A stretch of 64,000 bases of DNA from Eubacteriales bacterium. GTDB lineage: Bacteria > Bacillota > Clostridia > Christensenellales > CAG-138. The notes under the pieces were generated by a model. The model did no database searches. It was not told where the DNA came from and saw only the letters and a list, made by a program, of their open reading frames with translations. Positions 18,903-28,086 of the stretch are shown here, one piece after another (position 1 is the first letter of the stretch; each line of letters begins with the position of its first letter). The stretch is from positions 1 through 64,000 of the forward strand of contig JAJFTI010000027.1 in assembly GCA_021373115.1 (NCBI GenBank), in the 5' to 3' direction. A program made the translations under genes and the position numbers.

Positions 18903-19949
18903 ATGGCAAACACCTATCAGGAAGAAAAATTGAAAACCTATACCCTGAAGATCCGTGCGCTCGTTGCCGAATTGCCGTTGCTTTGCGGCTCATTTTTTCG
19001 CGCAATCGATACGCAAACTTCCGTACTCACGCGATATGCTTACGCAATCGACCTGAGGGGATTCTTCTTGTATGCGGTTCAGCAGGAGGAGCTGTTTTTG
19101 GGAAGGGATCTCCCCTCCCTCACCGCCGCCGATTTTGAAAAGATTCAGGCGCGGCATATAGAACAGTATCTTTACGATGTTTCCCTGTATCAGAAAGGGG
19201 AACGCGAGTGGATCAATCAGGAACGCACGAAAGCCAGAAAGCTCTCCTCCATACGCTCGTTCTTTAAATATCTGCATAAGCACGAGTATCTGGAAACGAA
19301 CGTGGCCGCGCTGGTTGATATTCCCAAACTGCATGAGAAACCGATCATCCGTCTGGAACCAAACGAAGTGGCAAATCTTCTGGACTGCGTGGAGGAAGGA
19401 AACGGCCTTTCGAACCGACAGAAACAATACCACGAGGGTACGAAGGTTCGCGATGTGGCGATTCTAACGCTCTTTCTCGGCACCGGAATCCGCATCAGCG
19501 AGCTGGTCGGTATTGATTTAATCGATGTCGATCTGGAAAACGATGCGTTTGTTGTCACGCGAAAAGGCGGAAAGCAGGAAATCCTGAACTTCGGGAACGA
19601 GGTACATGGCGCTCTGGCCGACTATATCCGGTTACGCGAACAGCTCTCTCCCCTGCCCGGCCATGAGAAGGCACTGTTTCTTTCGCTCCAGCAGCGCCGG
19701 ATTTCCGCGCGCGCGGTTGAAAATCTGGTTCAGAAATACACAAAGATCGCAACCCCTTTAAAATCCATCTCACCGCACAAACTTCGCAGTACGTACGGTA
19801 CCATGCTCTATCACGAAACGGAGGATATCTACCTTGTAGCGGATGTTTTGGGGCATAAGGACGTCAATACGACGAAGAAGCATTACGCAGCCGCATCCGA
19901 AGAGCATAAACGCATCGCCGCAAAAAAGATCAAGCTGCGGGACGATTGA
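18903..19949 (+). CDS. Tyrosine recombinase (XerC/XerD-like)
   Basis: Site-specific recombinase or integrase of 348 aa. An N-terminal SAM-like core-binding domain (about residues 20-130) is followed by the catalytic domain. The pentad is readable: Arg in GTGIRISELVG (about 198), Lys in RKGGKQE, HKLR in SPHKLRSTYG, His in LGHKD, and the Tyr nucleophile in TTKKHY (about 330). It is longer than XerC/XerD (about 300 aa). It lies beside lexA, an arrangement I recall from other Clostridia, which argues for a chromosomal function rather than a mobile-element integrase. The promoter carries a perfect palindrome, so it is probably regulated. Confidence 0.88.
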   Translation: MANTYQEEKLKTYTLKIRALVAELPLLCGSFFRAIDTQTSVLTRYAYAIDLRGFFLYAVQQEELFLGRDLPSLTAADFEKIQARHIEQYLYDVSLYQKGEREWINQERTKARKLSSIRSFFKYLHKHEYLETNVAALVDIPKLHEKPIIRLEPNEVANLLDCVEEGNGLSNRQKQYHEGTKVRDVAILTLFLGTGIRISELVGIDLIDVDLENDAFVVTRKGGKQEILNFGNEVHGALADYIRLREQLSPLPGHEKALFLSLQQRRISARAVENLVQKYTKIATPLKSISPHKLRSTYGTMLYHETEDIYLVADVLGHKDVNTTKKHYAAASEEHKRIAAKKIKLRDD

Positions 19950-19961
19950 ACTTCGATTTTA

Positions 19962-20288
19962 TCAGGAGCGGCGCTTCAGGCGCGTTCCAAAGGTACCCGG
20001 CAACGTTCGAATCGAAGTGAACGCGCCTTCCTCTTTCCAAGCGTCGTTGGAATCCAGCACGAATCCATCTTCAAAATCAATTGGCTGCGGTCTATCCGCC
20101 TCCGGACTGAAGTCGTCGTCAAAATATACGCCGGAAACCGGGATCTCCGCATAGGTGCGCGTATCCGACTCCAGGCAACGGAAACAATTGTCACAGATTT
20201 TCTGCGGATCAAGTTCGCAACGGTCGTCGCATTCGCCGCAGTCGTTGCATATCTTTTCCGGGTGCAGGACGCATTGTTTCATAATCAT
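19962..20288 (-). CDS. Small Cys-rich protein divergent from lexA
   Basis: A hypothetical protein of 108 aa. Its N-terminal third carries two copies of a (H/D)P(E/Q)KIC-x2-C-x2-C unit (about residues 9-19 and 27-38) plus two extra Cys, giving eight to nine Cys in 40 residues; this suggests a zinc or Fe-S site. The remainder is acidic, without a recognised domain. ATG 20288 or 20282 could start it. It is convergent with the recombinase gene and divergent from lexA. The LexA box begins 13 bases from its start codon, so SOS control is plausible (inference). I do not know its function. Confidence 0.7.
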   Translation of the reverse strand: MIMKQCVLHPEKICNDCGECDDRCELDPQKICDNCFRCLESDTRTYAEIPVSGVYFDDDFSPEADRPQPIDFEDGFVLDSNDAWKEEGAFTSIRTLPGTFGTRLKRRS

Positions 20289-20300
20289 TCACCATTCTTT

Positions 20301-20314
20301 CGAACATATGTTTG
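20301..20314. promoter_or_regulatory. LexA (SOS) box
   Basis: CGAACATATGTTTG matches the Bacillota LexA consensus CGAACrnryGTTYG. It overlaps the lexA -35 by three bases, so it should mediate autorepression, and it faces the divergent Cys-rich gene. Confidence 0.85.
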
Positions 20315-20340
20315 CAATCGCTTAGATTGCATGTTATAAT
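20312..20340 (+). promoter_or_regulatory. lexA promoter
   Basis: TTGCAA, 17 bases, TATAAT. The spacer contains a perfect inverted repeat TGCAATC-GCTTA-GATTGCA (20313-20331). GGAGG at 20371-20375 serves the lexA start. Confidence 0.75.
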
Positions 20341-20387
20341 TGCGCTAACAGTTAGCGGCTACGCGTGAACGGAGGTTGCGATTTTTC

Positions 20388-21014
20388 ATGAAGAAGCTAT
20401 CCGATCCTCAGCAGGTGATTCTGGATTATATGGTTTCCTTTACGGAGGAGCACTCCTATCCCCCTTCGGTTCGGGAAATCTGCGCTGCTGTCGGTTTAAA
20501 ATCGACTGCAACCGTACACACGCATTTGCGCAATCTTGAAAAAAAAGGCGTAATTACGCGCGACCCTTCCAAGCAGCGCGCGGTTTTCATCAACGCAGAG
20601 CGCTCTGGAGCGCGGGACGAAAAGCCTTTTGCCATACCGCTTATCGGGCACGTGGCGGCCGGTCTTCCCATGCTGGCGGCGGAAAACATTGAAGACGCGT
20701 TTCCCCTGCCGGACGTGCTGATGCACGGAAAAGAGCCGGAAGAGGTCTATATGCTCCGTGTGGAAGGCGAAAGTATGCGCGACGCCGGAATCCGGGACGG
20801 CGACATCCTTGTTGTAAATCACAATTGTAATTGTGTCAACGGCGACATCGTCGTTGCCCGCGTGAGCGGTGAAAGCGCAACGGTCAAACGATTTTTCCGC
20901 GAAAAGGAGTGCGTTCGCCTGCAGCCGGAAAATGAGCTGTTTGACCCCATCTATGTGCCGTTTGACGAACTTGAGATTTCCGGCAAGGTAATCGGTCTTC
21001 TTCGCGCAATCTAA
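20388..21014 (+). CDS. lexA: LexA repressor
   Basis: SOS repressor and self-cleaving serine protease of 208 aa. An N-terminal winged-helix domain (about residues 5-65, YPPSVREICAAVGLKSTATVH) is followed by the latent peptidase domain. The cleavage site Ala-Gly is in GHVAAGLPMLA (about 90), the catalytic Ser in VEGESMRDAGI (about 127) and the Lys in SATVKRFFREK (about 165). ATG 20388 lies 12 bases after GGAGG; a TTG at 20376 abuts the ribosome site and is unlikely. A LexA box overlaps the promoter. Confidence 0.97.
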   Translation: MKKLSDPQQVILDYMVSFTEEHSYPPSVREICAAVGLKSTATVHTHLRNLEKKGVITRDPSKQRAVFINAERSGARDEKPFAIPLIGHVAAGLPMLAAENIEDAFPLPDVLMHGKEPEEVYMLRVEGESMRDAGIRDGDILVVNHNCNCVNGDIVVARVSGESATVKRFFREKECVRLQPENELFDPIYVPFDELEISGKVIGLLRAI

Positions 21015-21024
21015 GTATTTTCTT

Positions 21025-22272
21025 TCACATACATGTGTCGAACAAAGCATCGCAAGCCAGCATAGCCGCGATTCGTGCATGCGCATAGGTAAGCGAACCC
21101 TGCACATAAGCGGTGTATGGTGCGCGAATCGGCCCGTCCGCGCTCAGTTCCGTGGTCGCTCCCTGAACAAATGTTCCCGCAGCCATCACAACCTTATCTT
21201 CATACCCCGGCATATCCCACGGTTCCGGAGACGCAAAGCTGTCCACCGGAGCCGCTTTTTGTATGCTCTTGCAGAACCGAACGAGGGAATCCGCATCCTC
21301 AAATCGAACCGCTTGAATGATATCCGAGCGTATGGCGTCTCCGGCCGGCATGGTATCCAAGCCCAGCTGCTCAAAGACACGCGCAAACAGCGCCGCACCT
21401 TTCACGCACTGCGCGGTCACATGCGGCGCGAGAAAGAGTCCCTGAAAAAAAAGCCGGTAATCGCCCGAATAGGAACCAACTTCTCCCCCCATGCCCGGCA
21501 CGGTCAGCCGGTACGCGGCGCGCTCCACCAGCTCCGTTTTTCCGGCAATATATCCGCCGGTTGGAGCCAGCCCTCCGCCGGGATTCTTAATCAGCGACCC
21601 TGCGATCAGGTCCGCTCCCCGGGCGGTCGGTTCCTGCGCTTCCACAAACTCGCCATAGCAGTTGTCAACGAGAATGTTCGCATTCGGGAAAAGCTGTCTT
21701 GCAAGGGCGGCTGCCTCGCTCAGATTCGCCATGGAAAGCGCTTCCCGCCACGCGTATCCGCGAGAACGCTGAAGGAAGACGACTCGTACCTTCGCGTCAT
21801 CAACGGCTTTCATACCTTCAAAATCAATTGTACCATTCGATCGTAAATCGACAGTTCGGAAGGAAGCGCCGAGACGTTTCAGTGAATTTGGCGCATCCCC
21901 GCGCACACCGATCGCCTCCAGCAGCGTATCGTATGGCAAGCCCGTAACGGACAGGATCGTGTCCCCGGGTTCAACAAGCGAGGCGAGCGCCGTGAAGATC
22001 GCATGCGTCCCATTGACGAACTGCGGCCGGACCAGCGCGCTTTCCGCCTGCAGTGATTGCGCAAATACGCGGTCCAGCGTATCGCGGCCAATATCGTCGT
22101 ATCCGTATCCGTTTGTCGGCGCAAAATGGCGCGCGCTGACGCGTTCGTTCCAGAATGCATCCAGAACGCGCTGCTGGTTCGCCATTTCAATTGCGTCCGT
22201 TCTGCGAAAAGTGCTCTCCAGAGATTGCTCCGCATTCCAAACGAGTTCGCGCGCGCGGTCGGAAATCGTCAT
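21025..22272 (-). CDS. Methionine gamma-lyase family protein (aluminium-resistance family)
   Basis: PLP-dependent enzyme of the Met_gamma_lyase/aluminium-resistance family, 415 aa; the physiological substrate of this family is not settled, although C-S lyase activity is predicted. The PLP lysine is in SLIKNPGGGLAPTGGY (about residue 228), with a VDNCYGEFVE block before it and QFVNGTHAIFTAL near the N-terminus. ATG 22272 overlaps the miaA stop. It is the last gene of the miaB-ylbF-mutS-mutL-miaA operon and converges on lexA; the gene is commonly found behind miaA in Bacillota. Confidence 0.9.
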   Translation of the reverse strand: MTISDRARELVWNAEQSLESTFRRTDAIEMANQQRVLDAFWNERVSARHFAPTNGYGYDDIGRDTLDRVFAQSLQAESALVRPQFVNGTHAIFTALASLVEPGDTILSVTGLPYDTLLEAIGVRGDAPNSLKRLGASFRTVDLRSNGTIDFEGMKAVDDAKVRVVFLQRSRGYAWREALSMANLSEAAALARQLFPNANILVDNCYGEFVEAQEPTARGADLIAGSLIKNPGGGLAPTGGYIAGKTELVERAAYRLTVPGMGGEVGSYSGDYRLFFQGLFLAPHVTAQCVKGAALFARVFEQLGLDTMPAGDAIRSDIIQAVRFEDADSLVRFCKSIQKAAPVDSFASPEPWDMPGYEDKVVMAAGTFVQGATTELSADGPIRAPYTAYVQGSLTYAHARIAAMLACDALFDTCM

Positions 22273-23246
22273 ATCGTCGTTGTTCCTTTCAGAAATTCAC
22301 GTGCTCTTTCCGTCATATCCGCAAACACGTTTGTTTTGATCGCGTCGTAATCCGTTACGTCGTACCAGTAAATTCGCTCATCCCGGCGAAACCATGTCTG
22401 CTGCCGTTTGGCGAACCGTCTCGTATCCTGCTTGATCTTTTCAACCGCCTCTTCCAGCGAGCATTCCTTGCGAAAATAGGTGAAAAGCTGTTGGTAGCCA
22501 ATCGATCGCATTGCGGGAAGTTCCACGCTGTATTGTAAGTCGAAAATACGCTTGGCTTCGTCAAGCAAACCCGCTTGCATCATTTGATCCACGCGGCTGT
22601 TGATTCTTGCATAAAGCCGTTCCCGCTCCATATTTAAACCAAACAGCAGCGCGTTAAATGCAGCCGGCTCTCCCGCCGTGTTTTGAAAATCATTGCCGAA
22701 ATCCGAGAGCGATTGGCCGGAGCATTCAAATACTTCCAGCGCGCGGACAATACGCTTTCGGTCGTTCGGATGGAGACGGTTTGCCGTTTCCGGATCAACT
22801 GCCATCAGCCGCTTAACTACACGCTGCCGGTCTTCATCGTATTCGGCCAGCAGACGCGCCCGCATTTCATCGTTTCGAGGAATCGCAAATTCTAGCGGAT
22901 AGGTCAGCGCATTGCAATACAGCCCGCTGCCGCCGGCAACGATGGGAACGCGTCCGCGCGCGGTAATCCCGTAGATCGCAGCGGATGCTAGACTTCGATA
23001 TTCCGAAACCGAGAATCCAGCCGCGTCAATTGGCACGCAGTCGATCATATGATGCGGTATTCCCTGACGTTCCTGCATCGACGGTTTTGCGGAACCGATA
23101 TCCATACCGGAATAGACCTGCACCGAATCGGCGGAAACAATCTCTCCGTCGATTCGTTTCGCAAGTTCAATGGCACATTCGGTCTTGTGACACGCTGTCT
23201 GGCCGACGATACAAACGATGCGCGGCCGGAATTTCGCCTGTTCCAT
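22269..23246 (-). CDS. miaA: tRNA dimethylallyltransferase
   Basis: Adds a dimethylallyl group to A37 of tRNAs that read U-starting codons; MiaB in the same operon then thiomethylates it. Family motifs are present: DSVQVYSGMDIGSAKP (about residue 40), HHMIDCVP, and VAGGSGLYCNAL (about 105). The length of 325 aa is normal. The P-loop is odd: it reads GQTACHKT where the family has GxTAxGKT, so the conserved Gly before Lys is His (codons ggc cag aca gcg tgt cac aag acc). It may still function, but the change is unusual. ATG 23246 starts three bases after mutL ends. Confidence 0.93.
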   Translation of the reverse strand: MEQAKFRPRIVCIVGQTACHKTECAIELAKRIDGEIVSADSVQVYSGMDIGSAKPSMQERQGIPHHMIDCVPIDAAGFSVSEYRSLASAAIYGITARGRVPIVAGGSGLYCNALTYPLEFAIPRNDEMRARLLAEYDEDRQRVVKRLMAVDPETANRLHPNDRKRIVRALEVFECSGQSLSDFGNDFQNTAGEPAAFNALLFGLNMERERLYARINSRVDQMMQAGLLDEAKRIFDLQYSVELPAMRSIGYQQLFTYFRKECSLEEAVEKIKQDTRRFAKRQQTWFRRDERIYWYDVTDYDAIKTNVFADMTERAREFLKGTTTI

Positions 23247-23249
23247 AAG

Positions 23250-25049
23250 CTAAACGATCCGTTTAAACATCTTCTCAAGGTCAGTTCTGGAAAAACGCAC
23301 CGTAACGGGTCGTCCGTGCGGGCAGGTGAGGAGCATGTCCGACGTGCGAAAACACTCCAGCAGCATCCGGATTTCCTCCTGCGAAAGACGCTCCCCTGCC
23401 TTTACCGCGTGCTTGCAGGCGGCCTGCGCAATCGCGTCCCGAAACCAGTCGTTGGACCTTGCTGTTTCAGCCCCGGAAAGAAACTCCAGTACATCGTAGA
23501 GAAACGCGCCTTTTAAGGCGGAGCCGTTCACCTGCGGAACGGCAAGCAGCGTTACGCTTGTTTCCGTTGCATCCGAAAAAACATATCCGAATTGTTCGAG
23601 CGCTCCCCTGTTTTGTTCAAACACTTCCGTCTGGGAGGGCATCAGCCGAATATCTTCCGGCAGGAACAGCGTTTGCGAGACGACCGCTGCACGTTTTTCC
23701 ATTAACGCATCGTAAAGCAAACGCTCATGCGCCGCATGCTGGTCGATGCAGAAAACGGTTTCCCCCTGCTGAACATACCAGTAAGCGTCGAACGCGCAGC
23801 CAATAATATGATACGGTTCCGCAAGCGGATCGCTTGTTTTTGATAGAAAAACGGAATCGTTTACCGGCGACTCTTCGCGCTCACGTGCGGGTAAGCGAAA
23901 TGTCGGCACGCGAGGTACGCCCGAATAACCGTTCTCGCGAAGCGTATGCGGAACTTCCCGCAAAGGCGCGCGAAGATCAATATTCTGCGCGTCCGCCGAA
24001 ACATAAAATGTGCCGGATGCAGGCGGGCTTGGATCGACCGGTCGTTCCGGCGCGGGCACGTAGCTTCGAATCAGCGCCTCGGAGCATGCGGCGACGATGG
24101 ACCGTGAAACGCGCGGCTCGTCTGTAAAGCGAACTTCGAGCTTCGTCGGATGTACGTTAACATCCACCTCCGCATAGGAAAGATTCATATATACCACCGC
24201 GAACGGAAATCGTCCAACGAGTACCCTCGTATCAAACGCCCTGGAAAATGCGCTGCTGAGCGCGTTCGAACGGATCAGCCGCCCGTTGAGCACCATGGTC
24301 TGTCCGGAGCGGTTGGCCCGCGCCAAATCGGGCACTCCAATGAACCCCGTGATTTTCAGGTACCCGTCGTCAAACATCACCGGACAGATCTGGCGATCGA
24401 CAGCAATCCCGTAGACGGAAAGCAACGCGTCCCGCGCGTTTCCGTTTCCACTGGAGCGGTAAACGGTTTTTCCGCCGCTGAGAAAGTGAACCGAGACCTG
24501 CGGAGCCGAAAGAATCAGTCGCGCAATATAATCGCCGATGCTTGCGCTTTCGGCACGCGCGCTTTTGATAAACTTCAGCCGCGCGAGAACGTTATAGAAC
24601 AGATCGCGCACTTCGAAGGACGTTCCCCGCATTCCAGCGGTACGTTTATGCTCCACGAGCTCGCCGCCCTCGTAACGAATGATCGTTCCCAGTTCATCCT
24701 CGGCGGTTTGCGTTTGCATGAAAACGCGGGAGACGGCGGCGATGGACGCAAGCGCCTCTCCGCGGAAACCCAACGACCGAATGGCGAACAGATCGTTCGC
24801 GGTAGCGATTTTGCTGGTGGCATGGCGAAGGAAGGCTGTTTCGCAGTCTTCATCCGCAATTCCGTAGCCATTGTCAATTACGTGAATCCGGTCGATTCCG
24901 CCATTTTCGATTTCTATGGTAATCGCCGTTGCGCCCGCGTCGATGGAATTTTCCACCAGTTCCTTTACAACCGAACTCGGCCGGTCAACTACTTCCCCGG
25001 CTGCGATCTGATTGGATATTCTGGGCGGCAGCACATGAATACTCGGCAT
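23250..25049 (-). CDS. mutL: DNA mismatch repair protein MutL
   Basis: GHKL ATPase that couples MutS mismatch recognition to strand incision. The N-terminal ATPase motifs are ENSIDAGAT (about residue 34), DNGYGI (about 58) and GFRGEALASIA (about 92). The C-terminal dimerisation half contains DQHAAHERLLYD (about 437, the metal-binding endonuclease-type motif), ACKHAVKAGE and CPHGRPV near the end, as in nicking MutL proteins of non-Dam bacteria. It is 599 aa long. GGGAG precedes ATG 25049. It lies between mutS and miaA. Confidence 0.96.
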   Translation of the reverse strand: MPSIHVLPPRISNQIAAGEVVDRPSSVVKELVENSIDAGATAITIEIENGGIDRIHVIDNGYGIADEDCETAFLRHATSKIATANDLFAIRSLGFRGEALASIAAVSRVFMQTQTAEDELGTIIRYEGGELVEHKRTAGMRGTSFEVRDLFYNVLARLKFIKSARAESASIGDYIARLILSAPQVSVHFLSGGKTVYRSSGNGNARDALLSVYGIAVDRQICPVMFDDGYLKITGFIGVPDLARANRSGQTMVLNGRLIRSNALSSAFSRAFDTRVLVGRFPFAVVYMNLSYAEVDVNVHPTKLEVRFTDEPRVSRSIVAACSEALIRSYVPAPERPVDPSPPASGTFYVSADAQNIDLRAPLREVPHTLRENGYSGVPRVPTFRLPAREREESPVNDSVFLSKTSDPLAEPYHIIGCAFDAYWYVQQGETVFCIDQHAAHERLLYDALMEKRAAVVSQTLFLPEDIRLMPSQTEVFEQNRGALEQFGYVFSDATETSVTLLAVPQVNGSALKGAFLYDVLEFLSGAETARSNDWFRDAIAQAACKHAVKAGERLSQEEIRMLLECFRTSDMLLTCPHGRPVTVRFSRTDLEKMFKRIV

Positions 25050-25079
25050 GCAGTTCTCCCGTTACCATATTGCGATTTT

Positions 25080-27680
25080 TTATTTCAGCATTGCGTGCAG
25101 CGCATATAGCTGGTTGAGCGCCTCCAGCGGAGTCAACCGGTTAACGTCCATTTCCCGAAGAATGCGCATGGCGCTTTCTTCCCCGTTCACGTCCAGCAAG
25201 GAGGGCTGAACGCTGGTTTCGATTTTCACGGGTTCCCGCCGCGCGGCAATATCCGCAGATTCGAGTTTTTCCAGTATCTCCTTCGCGCGGGAGAGTACCG
25301 CTTCCGGCAGCCCGGCAAGCCGGGCAACCTGGATACCGAAGCTCTTATCCGCGCCGCCGCGCACAATCTTTCTCAAAAAGACGATGTCTTCGCCGATTTC
25401 GCGTACCGTAACGCGAAAGTTTTTAACGCCCGGCAGCTCGCCTTCCAGTTCGGTCAGCTCATGATAATGCGTCGCAAACAGCGCTTTCGCGCCGCAACGC
25501 TTAGGATCGGAGATATATTCGAGCACCGACCAGGCGATGCTGAGGCCGTCAAACGTACTTGTCCCGCGGCCGATTTCGTCCAGGATGAGCAGACTGTTTT
25601 CATTCGCATTATGCAGAATATTCGCTACTTCGCTCATTTCCACCATAAACGTGCTCTGGCCGGAGGAAAGGTCGTCGCTTGCGCCAATGCGCGTGAAAAT
25701 CCGGTCAACAATGGAAAGATCCGCGCTGCTTGCGGGAACGAAGGAACCGATATGCGCCATCAGAACAATGAGCGCTATTTGGCGCATGTATGTGCTTTTC
25801 CCCGCCATATTGGGGCCGGTGATGATGAGAAGCCGTTCATCCGCGCTGTTGAGCAAAACATCGTTCGGAACAAACGGTTCCTTCAGCGCCCGTTCAATGA
25901 CGGGATGGCGTCCGTTCGTAATCTGGATCCTGCCCTGACGGTTCCATTTCGGGCGACAGTATCCGTTGTTTCCGGCCGCTTCGGAGAGGGAAGCATAGCA
26001 ATCCAGTTCGGCTATGAAAGCGCCGTTCTTCTGCAAACGGTCGGTGCAAGCGATCAGTACCTGTCGTATTTCCAAAAAAAGCTCGGATTCCAGCGCAACA
26101 AGGCGTTCGTTTGCGCCTAGAATTTTCTGCTCCATCTCCTTAAGCTCCGGTGTAATGAAGCGTTCCGCGTTGGCAAGCGTCTGCTTTCGCTCGTAATCAT
26201 ATGGTACAAGCGAAAGATAGGATTTGGTCACTTCGATATAATACCCAAAGACCCGGTTATACCCAACGCGCAGGGATTTGATTTTTGTTCTTTCGCGTTC
26301 ACCGGCTTCGAAACGCTCCAGCCAGTCCTGTGAACCTTCCGCAATTTGCCGCAATTCATCCACTTCCGCGTTGTATCCCGTGCGGATGAATCCCCCCTCT
26401 TTTAGTCCGGTTGGCGGATTCTCCGTAATTGCGCGTTTCAGAAGAGAGAGAATGTCCTGCATCTCGTCCAGATTGTTGCAAATTTGCCGCAACGCGGTGC
26501 TCTCATTTTGCCGCAGCGTTTCGCGTATCAACGGGATTCGCTCCAGCGTTTGAGTCAACGCGATACAGTCCCGGGCGTTGAGCGTTCCATACACAATTTT
26601 GCTGCAGAGGCGCTCAATATCGTACATGCCCTGCAGCAGCTCCCGGATCTGCTTCCGTTCGGTCAGGCCGGCAACGAGCTCCTCTACCGCGTCGAGCCTG
26701 CGCTCAATCGATTCAATCGCCTGCAGCGGGCGGTCGATCCAGTCCCGCAGCATTCTTGCGCCCATGCCGGTTCTGGCGTTGTCCAGCAAGCTGAGCAGCG
26801 TGTTTTTCTTGCTTGCGCCAAACCGCAGCGGTTGTGTCAGCTCCAGATTCCTGCGCGTGGTTGCATCCAAAACCATATAGCTGCTGCGGTTGAGCACACG
26901 CATGCCCTGAATGTGTGAAAGAGCGTTCTTTTGTGTTTCGTTCAGGTAACGCATGAGCGCACCCGCCGCATAGATCGCATACGGAACATCTTCCGCGCCA
27001 AAGCCGGAGAGCGTGGATACCTGGAAATGACGCTTTAAAATATCCCGCGCGCTGTCCGGTAAAAAAGCGCTTGCGCTGTATTGCTCCAGATAGTAGGAGG
27101 AAGAAATCTGTCGCGTCAGCAGCTGCTGCATGAACAGCGCCGGCTCGGCGATAATCTCTCGCGGACGAATCCGTTCGAGTTCGTCCAGCAAGCCGACCGA
27201 TGGCTGATCTCCGGTTATTTGCAAAAGGTAAAACGCACCGGTGGAAACGTCCGCATATGCAAGCCCGATTACTTTTTCGCCCAACGAAATCGATGCAATG
27301 TAGCTGTTCTGCCCTTCTTCGAGCATCCGGTCCTCAATGACCGTGCCGGGTGTGATCACGCGGATAACATCCCGCTCGACGAGTCCCTTGGCGAGCGCAG
27401 GATCCTCCAGTTGCTCGCAGACGGCTACCTTATATCCTTTTTCTATCAATTTGGCGATATAGTTATCAACCGCGTGGTAAGGTACGCCGCACATGGGCGC
27501 GCGCTCACTCAGTCCGCAGTCGCGTCCGGTTAAGACAAGATCCAGTTCTTTAGAGGCGGTTTTCGCATCTTCAAAGAACATTTCATAGAAATCGCCAAGT
27601 CGGAAAAACAGCAGGCATTCGCTGTATTTGTCCTTCAGTTCAAGGTATTGCCGCATCATCGGCGTCATGGAAGCTGGCAT
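25080..27680 (-). CDS. mutS: DNA mismatch repair protein MutS
   Basis: Mismatch-recognition ATPase, 866 aa. The N-terminal mismatch-binding motif is LFFRLGDFYEMFFEDA (about residue 24, with the Phe-x-Glu wedge in FYEMF). The lever/clamp region follows, then the ATPase with Walker A GPNMAGKSTYMRQ (about 615), the Asp-Glu box LLILDEIGRGTSTFDG (about 695) and ATHYHELTELE. GGAGG lies six bases before ATG 27680. It sits 30 bases ahead of mutL in the same operon. Confidence 0.98.
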   Translation of the reverse strand: MPASMTPMMRQYLELKDKYSECLLFFRLGDFYEMFFEDAKTASKELDLVLTGRDCGLSERAPMCGVPYHAVDNYIAKLIEKGYKVAVCEQLEDPALAKGLVERDVIRVITPGTVIEDRMLEEGQNSYIASISLGEKVIGLAYADVSTGAFYLLQITGDQPSVGLLDELERIRPREIIAEPALFMQQLLTRQISSSYYLEQYSASAFLPDSARDILKRHFQVSTLSGFGAEDVPYAIYAAGALMRYLNETQKNALSHIQGMRVLNRSSYMVLDATTRRNLELTQPLRFGASKKNTLLSLLDNARTGMGARMLRDWIDRPLQAIESIERRLDAVEELVAGLTERKQIRELLQGMYDIERLCSKIVYGTLNARDCIALTQTLERIPLIRETLRQNESTALRQICNNLDEMQDILSLLKRAITENPPTGLKEGGFIRTGYNAEVDELRQIAEGSQDWLERFEAGERERTKIKSLRVGYNRVFGYYIEVTKSYLSLVPYDYERKQTLANAERFITPELKEMEQKILGANERLVALESELFLEIRQVLIACTDRLQKNGAFIAELDCYASLSEAAGNNGYCRPKWNRQGRIQITNGRHPVIERALKEPFVPNDVLLNSADERLLIITGPNMAGKSTYMRQIALIVLMAHIGSFVPASSADLSIVDRIFTRIGASDDLSSGQSTFMVEMSEVANILHNANENSLLILDEIGRGTSTFDGLSIAWSVLEYISDPKRCGAKALFATHYHELTELEGELPGVKNFRVTVREIGEDIVFLRKIVRGGADKSFGIQVARLAGLPEAVLSRAKEILEKLESADIAARREPVKIETSVQPSLLDVNGEESAMRILREMDVNRLTPLEALNQLYALHAMLK

Positions 27681-27701
27681 GAATTCCTCCGCGCAGAGTG
27701 C

Positions 27702-28085
27702 TTAGTGTTTGCAGCCGCCGCAGGAACCGCAATCCCCGCCGCAATCGGAAGCGGAACTCCCGCCGATACAGGCGTTAATTTCTTCGTTTACAGAGCTGAG
27801 CACCATGGAAAATGCCGCCTGCGCCGAAACAAGTTCCTCGTAAAGCGGATTCTCGCGCAATTGCTGTTCGAGACGGTCAATATCGTTTGTAATGGATACG
27901 GCTTCGAGATCGCCGCCGTTGTCTTCCGCAAGAATGCCGATTAGCCGATCCCGCTTTTCATTGAGTTCGCTCATGAGCGCAGCGATGGCTTCGTTGGATT
28001 CAAAATCGTTCTGTGCCCGTTTCATGTCAATGAATTCGGGAGAATTGGCGAGCGCCAGTCCTAGTTCCCTGGCTAATTCCAGCAT
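27702..28085 (-). CDS. YlbF/YmcA-family regulator with a Cys-rich tail
   Basis: A helical protein of 127 aa from the YlbF/YmcA (DUF964) family; in Bacillus these proteins form a complex that acts with RNase Y and affects RNA maturation. Residues 1-105 are the helical family domain. The C-terminus is a Gly/Ser linker with five Cys and a final His (CGGDCGSCGGCKH), which might bind a metal or Fe-S cluster; B. subtilis YlbF and YmcA carry Fe-S clusters as a complex. GGAGG precedes ATG 28085. It lies between miaB and mutS in one operon. Confidence 0.82.
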   Translation of the reverse strand: MLELARELGLALANSPEFIDMKRAQNDFESNEAIAALMSELNEKRDRLIGILAEDNGGDLEAVSITNDIDRLEQQLRENPLYEELVSAQAAFSMVLSSVNEEINACIGGSSASDCGGDCGSCGGCKH

Positions 28086-28086
28086 G

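Noticed and set aside
18903..19949. Tyrosine recombinase as integrase of a mobile element
   Set aside because: Neighbours are housekeeping genes (rnhA, lexA), with no phage or transfer genes and no flanking repeats.
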